Under the pieces are notes generated by a model. It was not told the origin of the DNA and did not search any database. It worked only from the letters and a program-made list of their open reading frames with translations. A stretch of DNA of 64,000 bases. It comes from JBHJHP01 sp042219855 (lineage in GTDB: Bacteria > Bacteroidota > Bacteroidia > Bacteroidales > UBA5342). Positions 1 to 10,400 of this stretch are shown in pieces. The stretch covers positions 310,001 to 374,000 of the forward strand of contig NZ_JBHJHP010000001.1 of the NCBI RefSeq assembly GCF_042219855.1. The letters run 5' to 3'. A program made the translations under genes and the position numbers. Position 1 is the first letter of the stretch. Each line of letters opens with the position of its first letter.

Positions 1-229
1 GATGTGCATTCATTCAATTTAAAAGAAAAATTTGTTTATAAATGTTAATTTGTTAAATTTATACAAATTTCACCTGTATTGATGATGATTTTGTGCTGTA
101 GGCAACAGATGAATGTTATTGTTTGATTTAGAATAGTTTATAACATATTAGGTAGAGAATTGATTATTTCTGATTGGTTAAATTTTAAAATATTTAAGCA
201 GTTTATTATAAACACACAAAATTAATGAT

Positions 230-1144
230 ATGTATAAATATGCTTACTTTCTGTTTGTCCTGGTGCTTTTAATAAGTTGCGGGAATCCAAATTCGCGTGA
301 GCAAAATATTGGTGAACTGGTTATTAACAGTGATCTCAGCATTACATTGGATACGGTATTAAATAACCTGCTGGAACCTGAAGATATTTATGTTTCAGGG
401 CACTCAATATTTTATTCTGTTAAGAATAGTGATGAAAAAGAAGAAAACGAAGCTTACAAAATCATGGCTTTTGATGAAGGAACGAAGGAATCAAGACTCG
501 TGTACAGTTCTGCGTTTAAACCATTTGGACTGATTGTAAACGACAGTTGCATGTTCATCTCCGCGATAGAGTCAGAAGGAGTCCCTGATAATGCGAAATT
601 GTTCAGGTATTGCTTTGCTGATAAAAGCCTGAGTCTTATTACGGATAGCCTGGCTGAGCCTTTTGATATTGATACTGACAAGGATGGAAATATTTATGTA
701 GGTGCAATCATAAAGGATAACGAACGTAATCCGCTGATAAAATACAAGGCTCCCGATTATCTTGAGTATGACCGTGAACTTGACGGACACGGGGAAGTGC
801 TGAGCTTTGATTATGGCAACGATTTTATTTGGTTTTCTAATGCCGGAGGAATTGCTAAAACACAGGAGCGCAGTACATGGTCGGTAAGCTTTATTAATGG
901 TGTTACCGGATTGCTGGTTACAGAGAATTTTATCTATTACACCAAATACGATTATAACTTACTTGGAAGAATCAATATGTTTACAGGTGAAAACGAAGTA
1001 TTGCTGGAAAATATTCTTCGTCCCTATAAAATGACTTACAGCGAAATTAATAATGCTTTATACTTCATAGTTAACGATAACAGCAAGGACCACACATCGA
1101 AATTATTGAAACTGGTGGTCGGTGACGACCTTGCAAAACTGTAA
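230..1144 (+). CDS. Lipoprotein with predicted beta-propeller fold
   Basis: A 304-residue protein with a lipoprotein signal peptide: hydrophobic residues 6-15 end in a lipobox, LISC, with the lipidated Cys at 17. The rest consists of repeated short strands with motifs such as 'EPFDIDTDKDGNIYVG', which look like NHL/SMP-30-type six-bladed propeller blades. I infer an envelope-anchored propeller that binds a ligand or partner; no catalytic residues are recognisable. The gene stands about 115 bp before the FHA-phosphatase-kinase operon on the same strand and may be a separate unit. The ATG at 230 is chosen because it directly precedes the signal peptide. The fold is an inference from repeat texture, not from a named family. 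Confidence 0.7.
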   Translation: MYKYAYFLFVLVLLISCGNPNSREQNIGELVINSDLSITLDTVLNNLLEPEDIYVSGHSIFYSVKNSDEKEENEAYKIMAFDEGTKESRLVYSSAFKPFGLIVNDSCMFISAIESEGVPDNAKLFRYCFADKSLSLITDSLAEPFDIDTDKDGNIYVGAIIKDNERNPLIKYKAPDYLEYDRELDGHGEVLSFDYGNDFIWFSNAGGIAKTQERSTWSVSFINGVTGLLVTENFIYYTKYDYNLLGRINMFTGENEVLLENILRPYKMTYSEINNALYFIVNDNSKDHTSKLLKLVVGDDLAKL

Positions 1145-1260
1145 GTTTTTAAATAATGTTTCCTGTTTGAATAATCAGGTTTTCAAAGAATTAATGTTTG
1201 AAATTAAGGCAATCATAAAAATATTCATTTAATCCGTTAATTATTAACTTAATAAACCAA

Positions 1261-2142
1261 ATGATGAAACGTACTTTACTTATAATGGTAGTCAGCATGA
1301 TTGTAAGCATAATGCATGCTGAAATAGCTACCATAAAAGACATAAAGGAGAATCCTTCCAAATATAAAGGTGAAGTGGTTACCATAAAGGGACTTGTTAC
1401 ACGTTGGGTTCCCGGTAAGGAAAATACTACCTCACACTACCTTGTTGAGGGAGACTATGGATTTACCATTCAAATCAATACCGCACAGGTATCCCCTGAA
1501 ACGAATTACAAATACGAAATTACAGGTATCGTTTATATAGAACCGGATACAGGTGAGCCGTTTATCAGTGAACAGGGCAGAACCAACCTGACCTTACCTG
1601 CTGCTGCAACTGTTCCTGATGAGAAGTCCGGTGGAAATACGCTTATGATCATTCTGATTGTTGGAGTGATCATTATTATTGCCTTAATTCTCGTCCTCTT
1701 ATTCCGGAAACCGGGTGGTTCCAAAGCCAAAGGAGAACCTGCTGATATAGATGAAGATTTTCAGACAATCAAACTATCAGCTGCCGGTGATCCTAAAACG
1801 TTAAAGTTTATACCGGGCGAATTGAAAATAATATCGGGAACCGATGAAGGTAAAGTGTTTAAAATAGCAGGCTATCCTACACCGGAAGGCAATATTGTAA
1901 CCATTGGACGGGAAGATATAAAAGGAGAACGGGGATATGCCCATATCAGACTGATGGAAAAAACCATTTCAAGAAAGCAGGCTGAATTAATTGAATCAAA
2001 TAATACGTTAAAGGTTAAAAATATAAGTAAGACAAATTTGACAATTGTTGATGGAGTGCAGTTACAGCCGGATGAGGAGGTTGAAATTAAACCAAATTCA
2101 ACCATTAAAACCGGCGAAGTGGAATTTCAATATATTTTATAA
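1261..2142 (+). CDS. Membrane protein with OB-like domain and cytoplasmic FHA domain
   Basis: A 293-residue protein. Residues 1-20 form a signal peptide ending in HA. Residues about 22-105 look like an OB-fold of the kind found in exported nucleic-acid-binding-like domains ('IKENPSKYKGEVVTIKG'). A single transmembrane helix, very rich in Ile and Val, spans about 126-148. Residues about 185-293 are a forkhead-associated domain with the phosphothreonine-binding core 'TIGRE', then 'ISRKQAEL' and 'VKNISKTNLTIVDG'. FHA domains bind phosphothreonine, so this is a likely target or adaptor of the kinase two genes downstream. The PP2C gene follows after 8 bp, so the two are surely co-transcribed. ATG is repeated at 1261 and 1264 and either could be the start. 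Confidence 0.82.
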   Translation: MMKRTLLIMVVSMIVSIMHAEIATIKDIKENPSKYKGEVVTIKGLVTRWVPGKENTTSHYLVEGDYGFTIQINTAQVSPETNYKYEITGIVYIEPDTGEPFISEQGRTNLTLPAAATVPDEKSGGNTLMIILIVGVIIIIALILVLLFRKPGGSKAKGEPADIDEDFQTIKLSAAGDPKTLKFIPGELKIISGTDEGKVFKIAGYPTPEGNIVTIGREDIKGERGYAHIRLMEKTISRKQAELIESNNTLKVKNISKTNLTIVDGVQLQPDEEVEIKPNSTIKTGEVEFQYIL

Positions 2143-2150
2143 CTGTTTGA

Positions 2151-3017
2151 ATGTATAATATTGAATTTTCTACATATACTTTCCATGGTCGCAGAGAGTA
2201 TAATCAGGATTTTATAGCTGCTGAAAGGCTGAATGATCAAACCTGGATTTTTGCTGTGGCTGATGGAATGGGTGGTGCCAACGGGGGTGAATTAGCCAGT
2301 TCTGTGGCAGTTAATGCCTTAATTAATCATTTTGATGATAAAAACATCATACTGGATGAAACAAATCTGAAGGATCATCTGGATAAGGCAATTGAAAAGG
2401 CTCATGTTGCTATTAATGATGAGATTTCCCGTGACCGTAATCTAAATGGCATGGGAACAACCATTGTTTGTCTTCTGGTTCACAACAACAACTATGTATG
2501 GGCATCTATAGGTGACAGCAGAATCTATTATTTTAATGGCAGCGAGAATAAACAACTGACAACAGATCACTCTTATGTTCAGGATTATATGAATGCCAAA
2601 GGTGAAAAGTTGCCTAAGGGAATTCTGGATAACTATTCACATATTCTGACAAAGTGTATTGATGGAGGCATGGAAAAGCCGGACTTATTTCCTGTAGGGG
2701 CAAACTGCCTGAAATTAAATGAGGGCGAAGGTTTTTTATTGTGCTCAGACGGGTTGCTGACAGACAGGATAAACACCAATGTTAACCTGTTTAAAAACTT
2801 TATAATGGGAAGAAAGAACCTGGATGAGTCTGCGAAAAGTCTGGTAGCATATGCCTATGAAATGGGGAGCGATGACAATATTTCGGTGGTTTTGGTCAGA
2901 GTTGGTGTAAAGAATATAAAGGAATTGAAACTAAGAGAATTCAGTTTGCCTGCAGATGAATCTGCAGCTAACAGGAATGGCCTGTTAAAACGGATTTTCA
3001 ACAAGAAGAATAGCTAA
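2151..3017 (+). CDS. PP2C-family Ser/Thr protein phosphatase
   Basis: A 288-residue cytoplasmic phosphatase of the PPM/PP2C type. The metal-binding motifs are all present: 'RREYNQD' (Asp20), 'VADGMGG' (Asp38-Gly39), 'MGTTIV', 'GDSRIYY', 'LCSDGL' and the C-terminal 'GSDDNIS' (Asp-Asn). There is no signal peptide or membrane segment. It would dephosphorylate Ser/Thr residues placed by the kinase encoded next, the usual pairing in bacterial Hanks-kinase operons. It lies 8 bp after the FHA gene, and its stop codon shares one base with the kinase start (TAATG), which points to translational coupling. Confidence 0.95.
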   Translation: MYNIEFSTYTFHGRREYNQDFIAAERLNDQTWIFAVADGMGGANGGELASSVAVNALINHFDDKNIILDETNLKDHLDKAIEKAHVAINDEISRDRNLNGMGTTIVCLLVHNNNYVWASIGDSRIYYFNGSENKQLTTDHSYVQDYMNAKGEKLPKGILDNYSHILTKCIDGGMEKPDLFPVGANCLKLNEGEGFLLCSDGLLTDRINTNVNLFKNFIMGRKNLDESAKSLVAYAYEMGSDDNISVVLVRVGVKNIKELKLREFSLPADESAANRNGLLKRIFNKKNS

Positions 3018-5179
3018 TGACTGAAGAAACTAAACGGTGTCCGTTTTGTGATGAGCTGATACGAAAGAACGCTATCAAGTGTCGGCATTGTGGTAGCATT
3101 ATTTCTTCGGATACACTATCTTTTGTCGCAGATAGTCAACCGGATACGCTTGTAAAACAGGTGCTTGGAGAAACATATGAAATTAGTGGTGTTGTCGGAT
3201 CAGGTGGAATGGCTGTTGTTTTTAAAGCTAACCAAAAAAACCTCCAACGTCCTGTTGCATTAAAAGTTATACATCAGAATTTAATCCATGAAAAGGAATT
3301 TGTTGACCGGTTTTTAAGGGAAGCAAGGGTTGGTGCATCCTTAAATCATGATAACATCGTTAAAATTTATGATGTCGGCTCAATCGGTACGGTTCATTAT
3401 ATGGCGATGGAATACCTTGAGGGTGAAACATTAAGGGATATCATTCGAAAAGGTGGAAAGCTTTCTGTTGCTCAAACCATACGGTATATAGTTCCGCTGG
3501 CCGAAGCATTGGGATATTTGCACAGTAAAAATCTGGTTCACCGTGACATTAAAACCGCAAACGTTATTGTCACCAAACAAAAGCCCGTATTAACAGATTT
3601 CGGAATCGTTTTTGTTCGTGGGGAAACACGTTTAAGTCAGGCGGGAACAGTTGTTGGGACACCTGAATATATGAGTCCTGAACAGGCAACCGGTAAGGTG
3701 GAAGTGGATCACAGGGCGGATATTTACAGCCTGGGGGTAATGATTTATGAATGTTTGACGGGGAAGGTGCCATTTCATAGTTCTAATCCCCTGACGACAG
3801 TTCATAGTTTGCTGAATGAGCGTCCAAAGGAACCCAAATACCATGAGAAAAGTATTCCAATGTGGCTTAACCGCCTAATACTGGATTGTTTAATCAAAGA
3901 TCCTGATGAACGTATTCAGGATTGCTCAGTCTTGGTTGAGGCGCTTAAAAACAAAGACTATAAAGGAAATCCGGCCGGTTCTAAGAAGAAACAAAAAGGA
4001 AAGAAAGAAACTCACCCTGAGAATTTTGCTACACTTAAAATAGCCGGGGACGAAAGTCAGGTGATAAGCGGTGGTGAGTATAAAGATGATTTCTCGCACA
4101 GGAAAAGAAGAAAATGGGTTTTGCCGGTTTCTGTTGTGGTTGCGGTTTTAATCGGGGCTGCAGCATATTTGTATTTTGCCGGAATACCCGGAGTTCTGCC
4201 TGAATCAGTGAGTACATCAAAAAAAAACGAAACCAAAACTCCTGAAAAGGAACTGATCGCAAAGGCTCTGGATGAAAAGGAAAAGCAGACCGAAGTATCA
4301 GCTGCCAATGTAATACCTGCTTCAACAGCAGAACAACCTGTTGTACAGAATTCAGATCCTGCTGGTACAGATAAAACTGCAGAGCAAGGTAAAGACAATA
4401 TACCGGCTCTGAGTGCTGAGGAAATTAAGAAAATTAAAGATGAAGAAGCTGCTAAGATAAGAAATGAACTGGCGGAGAAGGCAAGACAAGACGAAGAAGC
4501 GAACCGTTTAAAACTAGCGGCAGAAGAGAAAGCCAGACAGGAAGCTGCTGAAACAGAGCGGCAGAAAAGCGAAGCGGATGCCAGACGGAAAGCAGAACAA
4601 AGAACTATATTGAGCAACGATCAGCTTTCTATGCTCAATAATATGGGAATACCGCTAGTGTTGATAAAGGGACCCAACGGGAATTATTATGTGGGCAAAT
4701 ATGAAGTTACCCAGAAGCTTTGGCAAAGCATTATGGGAAATAATCCAAGCGTAAACAAAGGACAGGATAACCCGGTGGAAAATGTCAGCAAGTTCGATAT
4801 TCTGAACTTTCTGACGAAATTAAAATTACAGACTTCTATGGATTTTCGGCTGCCTACAGTCGATGAGTGGAGTTTTGCGGCAAGAGCCAATGGTTCATTT
4901 AAGTACAGTGGCAGCAATACACTCGGAGATTTTGGATGGTATGAAGGAAATACCAATATGGCATCTACCAAGCCTGTTGGTCAGAAAAATCCGAATGCTT
5001 TTGGTCTGTACGATATGTCGGGAAACGTAGCAGAGATGTGCGCGGATGGCAGTGTAAAAGGCGGAAGTTATGTGAGTCCGTCTAACCAGTGTGAATTAAA
5101 CTATGCCGAGAGTTGGGATCCTGATAAAAAAGACTGGACAACAGGTTTCCGCGTTTTATTAAGGTATGAACGGAAATAA
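3017..5179 (+). CDS. Membrane Hanks-type Ser/Thr kinase with zinc ribbon and SUMF1-like domain
   Basis: A 720-residue fusion. Residues 8-25 are a zinc ribbon (Cys8, Cys11, Cys22, Cys25). The kinase domain (about 54-320) has the glycine loop GSGGMAVV (61-68), catalytic Lys83, HRDIKTAN (Asp177), DFG (Asp194) and TPEYMSPEQ, so it looks active. A disordered linker leads to a transmembrane helix at about 368-390. A long Glu/Lys/Arg/Ala-rich coiled coil follows at about 465-530. The C-terminal 541-718 region resembles the formylglycine-generating enzyme (SUMF1) fold: 'GKYEVTQKLW', 'FRLPTVDEW', 'NAFGLYDMSGNVAEM', 'GGSYV', 'GFRVLL'. By topology this part is periplasmic and probably acts as a sensor; I do not see a convincing catalytic cysteine pair. 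It is coupled to the phosphatase gene before it. Confidence 0.92.
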   Translation: MTEETKRCPFCDELIRKNAIKCRHCGSIISSDTLSFVADSQPDTLVKQVLGETYEISGVVGSGGMAVVFKANQKNLQRPVALKVIHQNLIHEKEFVDRFLREARVGASLNHDNIVKIYDVGSIGTVHYMAMEYLEGETLRDIIRKGGKLSVAQTIRYIVPLAEALGYLHSKNLVHRDIKTANVIVTKQKPVLTDFGIVFVRGETRLSQAGTVVGTPEYMSPEQATGKVEVDHRADIYSLGVMIYECLTGKVPFHSSNPLTTVHSLLNERPKEPKYHEKSIPMWLNRLILDCLIKDPDERIQDCSVLVEALKNKDYKGNPAGSKKKQKGKKETHPENFATLKIAGDESQVISGGEYKDDFSHRKRRKWVLPVSVVVAVLIGAAAYLYFAGIPGVLPESVSTSKKNETKTPEKELIAKALDEKEKQTEVSAANVIPASTAEQPVVQNSDPAGTDKTAEQGKDNIPALSAEEIKKIKDEEAAKIRNELAEKARQDEEANRLKLAAEEKARQEAAETERQKSEADARRKAEQRTILSNDQLSMLNNMGIPLVLIKGPNGNYYVGKYEVTQKLWQSIMGNNPSVNKGQDNPVENVSKFDILNFLTKLKLQTSMDFRLPTVDEWSFAARANGSFKYSGSNTLGDFGWYEGNTNMASTKPVGQKNPNAFGLYDMSGNVAEMCADGSVKGGSYVSPSNQCELNYAESWDPDKKDWTTGFRVLLRYERK

Positions 5180-5192
5180 AAAATTAATAACA

Positions 5193-7310
5193 ATGAGAAT
5201 TTATACAATTAGTTTATTCCTTTTTATTCTTAGTGGATTGCAGTTTGTGTCAGCACAGGAAACAGGGACATTAATAATTGACAGCGACTCAAGTTATTTG
5301 CCGGTAATAATAAACGGCAGGGAAACAGGATTGTTTACTCCGTATAATGAGGAAATGGAAACGGGAGAATATGCGATTGAAATAAAGTTCTCTCCGCTTT
5401 TTTCATTCCGAGATACCGTTGTGGTAACAGCAAATCAGGTGACAAGAGTATTCGAAAATAAGCCACAGACATCAGGAAACCTTTTGATTAGCAGCATGCC
5501 AACTGAATCATCAGTGTATATCGGAGAAAAGTTGCTGGGTAAAACACCATTGGCTTTAAAGGATATTTCACCGGGAGATTACAGATTTGTGGTAAAAAAA
5601 GAAAATTATAACGATGCTGTTGTAAATGTCAGTGTCGGGAATAGCGAACTCGCTAAAGCTTTTGCTGAATTGACAGCCGGTTACGGAACCATTAGTATCC
5701 TGGCAAATCCGGAAGCGGACATATATATTGATGATAATTTTGAGGGCACAAAAATGTACAACGGACGCTTGTCCACCGGATCACATGTTATTGAAGTGCG
5801 TAAGGAAAGTTTTGACCCGCAGGTTAAAGTTATTGAGGTAGAGGAAGGAAAAGCTTATCGTGAGTTTTTTCAGCTGCAACAGGTATTCGGAAAGATTTCA
5901 ATAACTACAAATCCTTCACTGGCTGAAGTTTATCTGGATGGAAAGATGGTCGGTTTTTCATCCATGATACTGGATTCAGTTGGGGTTGGAGACCATACTC
6001 TTAGACTGGTAAAGGATGGCTATCTGACGCTTGAAAAAAATATTGAGGTAGTAAAGAATAAAACAAATTATATTGGGGAGGAATTAAAAAGTGGTTTTAT
6101 TGTTGTAACGGAACCGGCAAAAGCAAAAATTTACCTGGATGGAGAATATGTGGGATTGAGTCCTAAGTTTCTTGTAGATATGGACCCCGGAAAACATGAA
6201 ATTCAAATTGAAAAAGAAGAATATCCCGTTATCCGAAAAGAGGTAGTATTTAAAAAGAATACTGCAGACAGCATTAATGTGGTTCTGGAACAGGGGTTTC
6301 TTGTCTCTTCAAATCCTGAAGACGCCAAAGTGTATATGGATGGTGCTCTTTCAGGAAGCACACCACTTTTGTTAAAAGGACTGGAAGGAAAGCATCAGTT
6401 CATTATTAAAAAGGACGATTTTGCCGATGAAACATTTGACATTGATTTTGCAGCAACAGATACACTGAATTATCATGTTGATTTAATGCCTGGATGTAAG
6501 GTAAATATTTTAACAAACTCGGCGGATGCTGAAATATGGATTGGAGATGAAATGGTGGGTAACGGAAGCGTGTCACTTCCTCTGGCACAGGGAGAACACA
6601 AGCTTGCGTTTAAAAACAGTAAATACTTTAATGATTTTGAAAAAGTAATTACCGTGAAAGAAAACGGTCAGGTTGAACAGATCGATCTGCCCTCAAAAAT
6701 GTGTAGCATTACCGTTATATCAAAACCCAAGAAAGGAACCGTTTTGCTCGACAGTACCTTGAAGTTCAACTCCAACGAGAAGACTGTATTAATGGGCGGA
6801 GCATATGACCTAAAGCTTAAGGCAAAGGGCTTTAAAACAATTGAGGATAAAATTACGGTGGAAAAAGCGGATCAGAAATTTGAATACCTGATGGAACCTT
6901 TGCATTACAGAAGCAAGGGAACGGCTGTATTGCTTACGATGATCTGGCCTGGTGCCGGGAGATCTTATTTAACCCGTGGGGAATCGTCAGCAATAGGAGG
7001 ATTTCTGTTTTATGGTTTGGGTGCCGGATCCTATTTTACAAATGAGAAATCCATGGATCTGTCGGATGAAGCTGCAGAAGCCATGCTTCAAAATGATTAT
7101 GCGGAACATGACAGGTTGATGCAGGAATCGGATGATTATAAATTATACTCCGATATCATGTTATATACGGCAGTTGGCGTATGGGGCATAAATATGATTC
7201 GTACCCTGGCAACACCATCAGAGAAGAAAAGATACGAAAAGCTGAAGATGACCGGGTATTATAATCCAAGGAATCAAACGACTAATATTGGATTAGTTTA
7301 TAAATTCTAA
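5193..7310 (+). CDS. PEGA-repeat surface/periplasmic protein with C-terminal membrane segment
   Basis: A 705-residue protein counted from the ATG at 5193. That start directly precedes a clean signal peptide (about 21 residues ending FVSA) and lies 13 bp after the kinase stop; an upstream ATG at 5166 would add nine residues and overlap the kinase gene. The body is about seven to eight PEGA-like repeats, each with the pattern 'P..A.IYLDGE.VG.SP' followed by 'G.H.I.I.K..Y'. PEGA domains are extracytoplasmic beta modules often found with Hanks kinases. Residues from about 570 contain a hydrophobic region ('AVLLTMIWPGAGRSYLTRGE'), as in small membrane domains of Bacteroidota proteins of unknown role. 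It is the last gene of the signalling operon; a hairpin terminator follows. Confidence 0.85.
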   Translation: MRIYTISLFLFILSGLQFVSAQETGTLIIDSDSSYLPVIINGRETGLFTPYNEEMETGEYAIEIKFSPLFSFRDTVVVTANQVTRVFENKPQTSGNLLISSMPTESSVYIGEKLLGKTPLALKDISPGDYRFVVKKENYNDAVVNVSVGNSELAKAFAELTAGYGTISILANPEADIYIDDNFEGTKMYNGRLSTGSHVIEVRKESFDPQVKVIEVEEGKAYREFFQLQQVFGKISITTNPSLAEVYLDGKMVGFSSMILDSVGVGDHTLRLVKDGYLTLEKNIEVVKNKTNYIGEELKSGFIVVTEPAKAKIYLDGEYVGLSPKFLVDMDPGKHEIQIEKEEYPVIRKEVVFKKNTADSINVVLEQGFLVSSNPEDAKVYMDGALSGSTPLLLKGLEGKHQFIIKKDDFADETFDIDFAATDTLNYHVDLMPGCKVNILTNSADAEIWIGDEMVGNGSVSLPLAQGEHKLAFKNSKYFNDFEKVITVKENGQVEQIDLPSKMCSITVISKPKKGTVLLDSTLKFNSNEKTVLMGGAYDLKLKAKGFKTIEDKITVEKADQKFEYLMEPLHYRSKGTAVLLTMIWPGAGRSYLTRGESSAIGGFLFYGLGAGSYFTNEKSMDLSDEAAEAMLQNDYAEHDRLMQESDDYKLYSDIMLYTAVGVWGINMIRTLATPSEKKRYEKLKMTGYYNPRNQTTNIGLVYKF

Positions 7311-7327
7311 GTTAAACATATAGAGAT

Positions 7328-7359
7328 AAAAGTCCGCTTTAAACTGAAGCGGACTTTTT
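7328..7359 (+). terminator. Rho-independent terminator after the signalling operon
   Basis: A perfect 12-bp stem (AAAAGTCCGCTT paired with AAGCGGACTTTT) around a 7-nt loop, followed by further T residues. It lies 17 bp after the PEGA gene stop, and no other gene begins before purL. Confidence 0.9.
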
Positions 7360-7423
7360 GTTTTTAGCCACCTTTGCTACCCCGAGATTCGTCATTGTTT
7401 GTTAATAAATTCAATTTTGTAGC

Positions 7424-7454
7424 TCTGTTATTAAGATTGCTTTTTGTATTTTTG
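7424..7454 (+). promoter_or_regulatory. Likely Bacteroidota promoter of purL
   Basis: TATTTTTG at 7447-7454 matches the Bacteroidota -7 consensus TAnnTTTG. TCTG at 7424-7427, 19 nt upstream, is a near match to the -33 TTTG element. Transcription would begin about 20 nt before the purL ATG. The spacing is right but the -33 element has one mismatch. Confidence 0.6.
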
Positions 7455-7480
7455 CGGCACAAAGCAGAAACAGGAACATC

Positions 7481-10400
7481 ATGATACTCTTTTTTCAGTC
7501 TCCCGACAAAAAAATCATTGCTACAGAAGTTAGTAATCCCCTCTCAGCGGAAAATATCAGTAAATTGTCATGGCTCTATTCAGGAGCCGTTTTTGTTGAT
7601 ACTGATGCCATGAACGGATGGTATGTAGGACCACGTAAAGAGATGATTACACCGTGGAGTACCAATGCGGTTGAAATAACCCAAAACATGGGCATTGAAG
7701 GCATTGGTCGGATTGAGGAATACTTTCCGGTAAGCAGTGAGGATGCAGAACACGATCCGATGTTGCAGCGTATGTATAACGGGTTGAACCAAACCATTTT
7801 TACCATCAGTAAAAAGCCTGATCCCATTGTGTATATCGAGGATATTACCTCATACAACGAGCAGGAAGGATTGGCTTTGAGTGCAGACGAAATAGAGTAT
7901 CTGGAAGATGTAAGTAAAAATATCGGACGAAAACTGACGGACAGTGAAGTCTTCGGATTTTCGCAGGTAAACTCGGAACACTGCCGTCATAAAATATTTA
8001 ACGGAACCTTTATTATTGATGGAAAGGAAATGGATAGCTCCCTGTTTCAGCTGATAAAGAGAACATCAAAGGAGAATCCTAATTTTATCATTTCAGCATA
8101 TAAAGATAATGTAGCTTTTCTGGAAGGGCCTGTTATCGAGCAGTTTGCACCGGAATCGCAGGATAAGCCTGACTTTTTTGCCGTAAAGGATTATGAAAGT
8201 GTTATTTCCATAAAGGCTGAAACACATAACTTCCCTACTACAGTTGAACCATTCAACGGCGCATCAACGGGGTCTGGAGGTGAGATCCGGGACCGTTTAG
8301 GTGGCGGAATCGGTAGTTTGCCAATAGCTGGTACTGCGGTTTATATGACTTCTTATGCCAGAACCGAAGAAGGCCGGAACTGGGAAGATGCCACAGAGCC
8401 CAGACCCTGGCTCTATCAAACGCCGGAGCAAATTCTGATCAAGGCATCCAACGGTGCATCAGATTTTGGTAATAAGTTCGGGCAACCACTGATCTGTGGT
8501 TCATTGCTCACCTTTGAACACTTCGAAAACGCCAAAAAGTTTGGTTACGATAAAGTCATCATGCTGGCTGGTGGTGTTGGCTATGCTAAAAAAGCCGATG
8601 CGTTGAAAGGGCATCCGAAAAAGGGCGATAAAGTGGTATTGCTGGGCGGCGACAACTATCGTATCGGTATGGGAGGAGGTGCTGTATCTTCTGTTGATAC
8701 AGGCCATTATGCCAATGCGGTTGAGCTGAACGCGGTGCAACGGGCTAACCCTGAAATGCAGAAACGTGCTGCCAATGTGATCCGTGCCTTATGTGAGGAT
8801 GAAAAAAATCCGATCGTTTCAATTCACGATCACGGTGCCGGCGGACACCTGAACAGCCTCTCGGAATTACTGGAGGAAACAGGTGGTGTAATTAATATGG
8901 ATAAACTACCTGTTGGTGATCCAACCCTGTCTGCCAAGGAAATAATTGGAAACGAGTCGCAGGAACGTATGGGAATGATCCTAAATACCGAAAACATTGA
9001 TTACGTCTATAAAATTGCGGAACGTGAACGCTCACCGATGTACGTTGTTGGTGAGGCAACCGGCGATCACATGTTTATATTCAAACAGGCCGATGGTATA
9101 AAACCAATTGATATTCAGCTGGAATATATGTTTGGTAAACCACCTCGCACTTACATGAAAGATGTGACTGTTGACGAGACCTACAATGATGTAAAATACA
9201 ATATTAAGGACTTACACGAATATCTTGAGCAGGTGCTGCAGCTGGAAGGCGTGGCCTGCAAAGACTGGCTAACCAATAAAGTTGACCGGTCGGTAACCGG
9301 AAAAGTTGCCAAACAGCAGACTGCCGGTGAAATTCAGTTGCCATTGAACGATCTGGGTGTTGTCGCTCTGGACTACAAGGGTAAATCAGGAATCGCATCT
9401 TCGATAGGGCATGCGCCTCAAGCTGCAATGATAGATCCTGCTGCCGGTTCTGTACTGGCTGTAGCTGAATCGTTGACCAACATTGTTTGGGCTCCGTTAA
9501 AAGATCATCTGAAGAGTGTAAGCCTGAGTGCCAACTGGATGTGGCCCTGTAAGAATGAGGGAGAAGATGCCCGCTTATATAAGGCAGTAGAAGCTATCAG
9601 CGACTTTTGTGTGGATTTGGGCATCAATGTCCCAACCGGTAAAGATTCCATGTCGATGACCCAAAAATACGGGGACGAAAAAGTATTGTCACCGGGAACG
9701 GTTATTATTTCAGCAGGAGGAGAGGTCAGCGATGTGAAAAAGGTTGTGAGTCCTGTCATCAGCAACGATCCTGAAAAGCCGGTGTATTACATAGACTTTT
9801 CGTTTGATAAATTTAAGCTGGGTGGATCTGCTTTTGCTCAGGCTTTGAACCGTATCGGAAAAGAAGTTCCGACGGTAAAGGACAGCGATTATTTTATTAA
9901 AGCATTTAATGCAGTTCAAAAACTGGTGGAAGAGGAGTTGATCGTTGCGGGACACGATATTTCTGCCGGTGGTATGATAACAGCCTTACTCGAAATGTGT
10001 TTTGCCAACACAGAAGGTGGCCTTGAAGTCAGCCTGGATGAGATAGATGAGGATGATCTGATAAAAATATTATTTGCAGAGAACCCCGGAATTCTGGTTC
10101 AGGTTACAGATAAAAACAAAGTAGATGACATTTTAAATGAAGCCGGCATTGCGTTTACTGAAATTGCTAAACCAACAGATGAACGTCATGTTCTGGTTGA
10201 GAAAGATGGAGAAATCTATCAGTTTGGCATTGATTATATGCGTGATATCTGGTATAAATCATCCTACCTGTTGGATCGCAAACAGAGTGGCGATAAGTGT
10301 GCTGCAGATCGTTTTAACAATTACAAGACGCAGCCGCTTGAAATTAATTTTGATGCATCATTTACTGGTAAATTTGAAAGCATTGGTGTTGATCCGAACC

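Noticed and set aside
1..229. Possible promoter or RNA gene at the window start
   Set aside because: AT-rich sequence without a full promoter match or RNA structure that I could support.
4057..4617. 186-codon frame antisense to the kinase linker and coiled coil
   Set aside because: Ser/Ala/Leu-rich composition is the mirror of a Glu/Lys/Ala-rich coiled coil; no start context and complete overlap with a well-supported gene.
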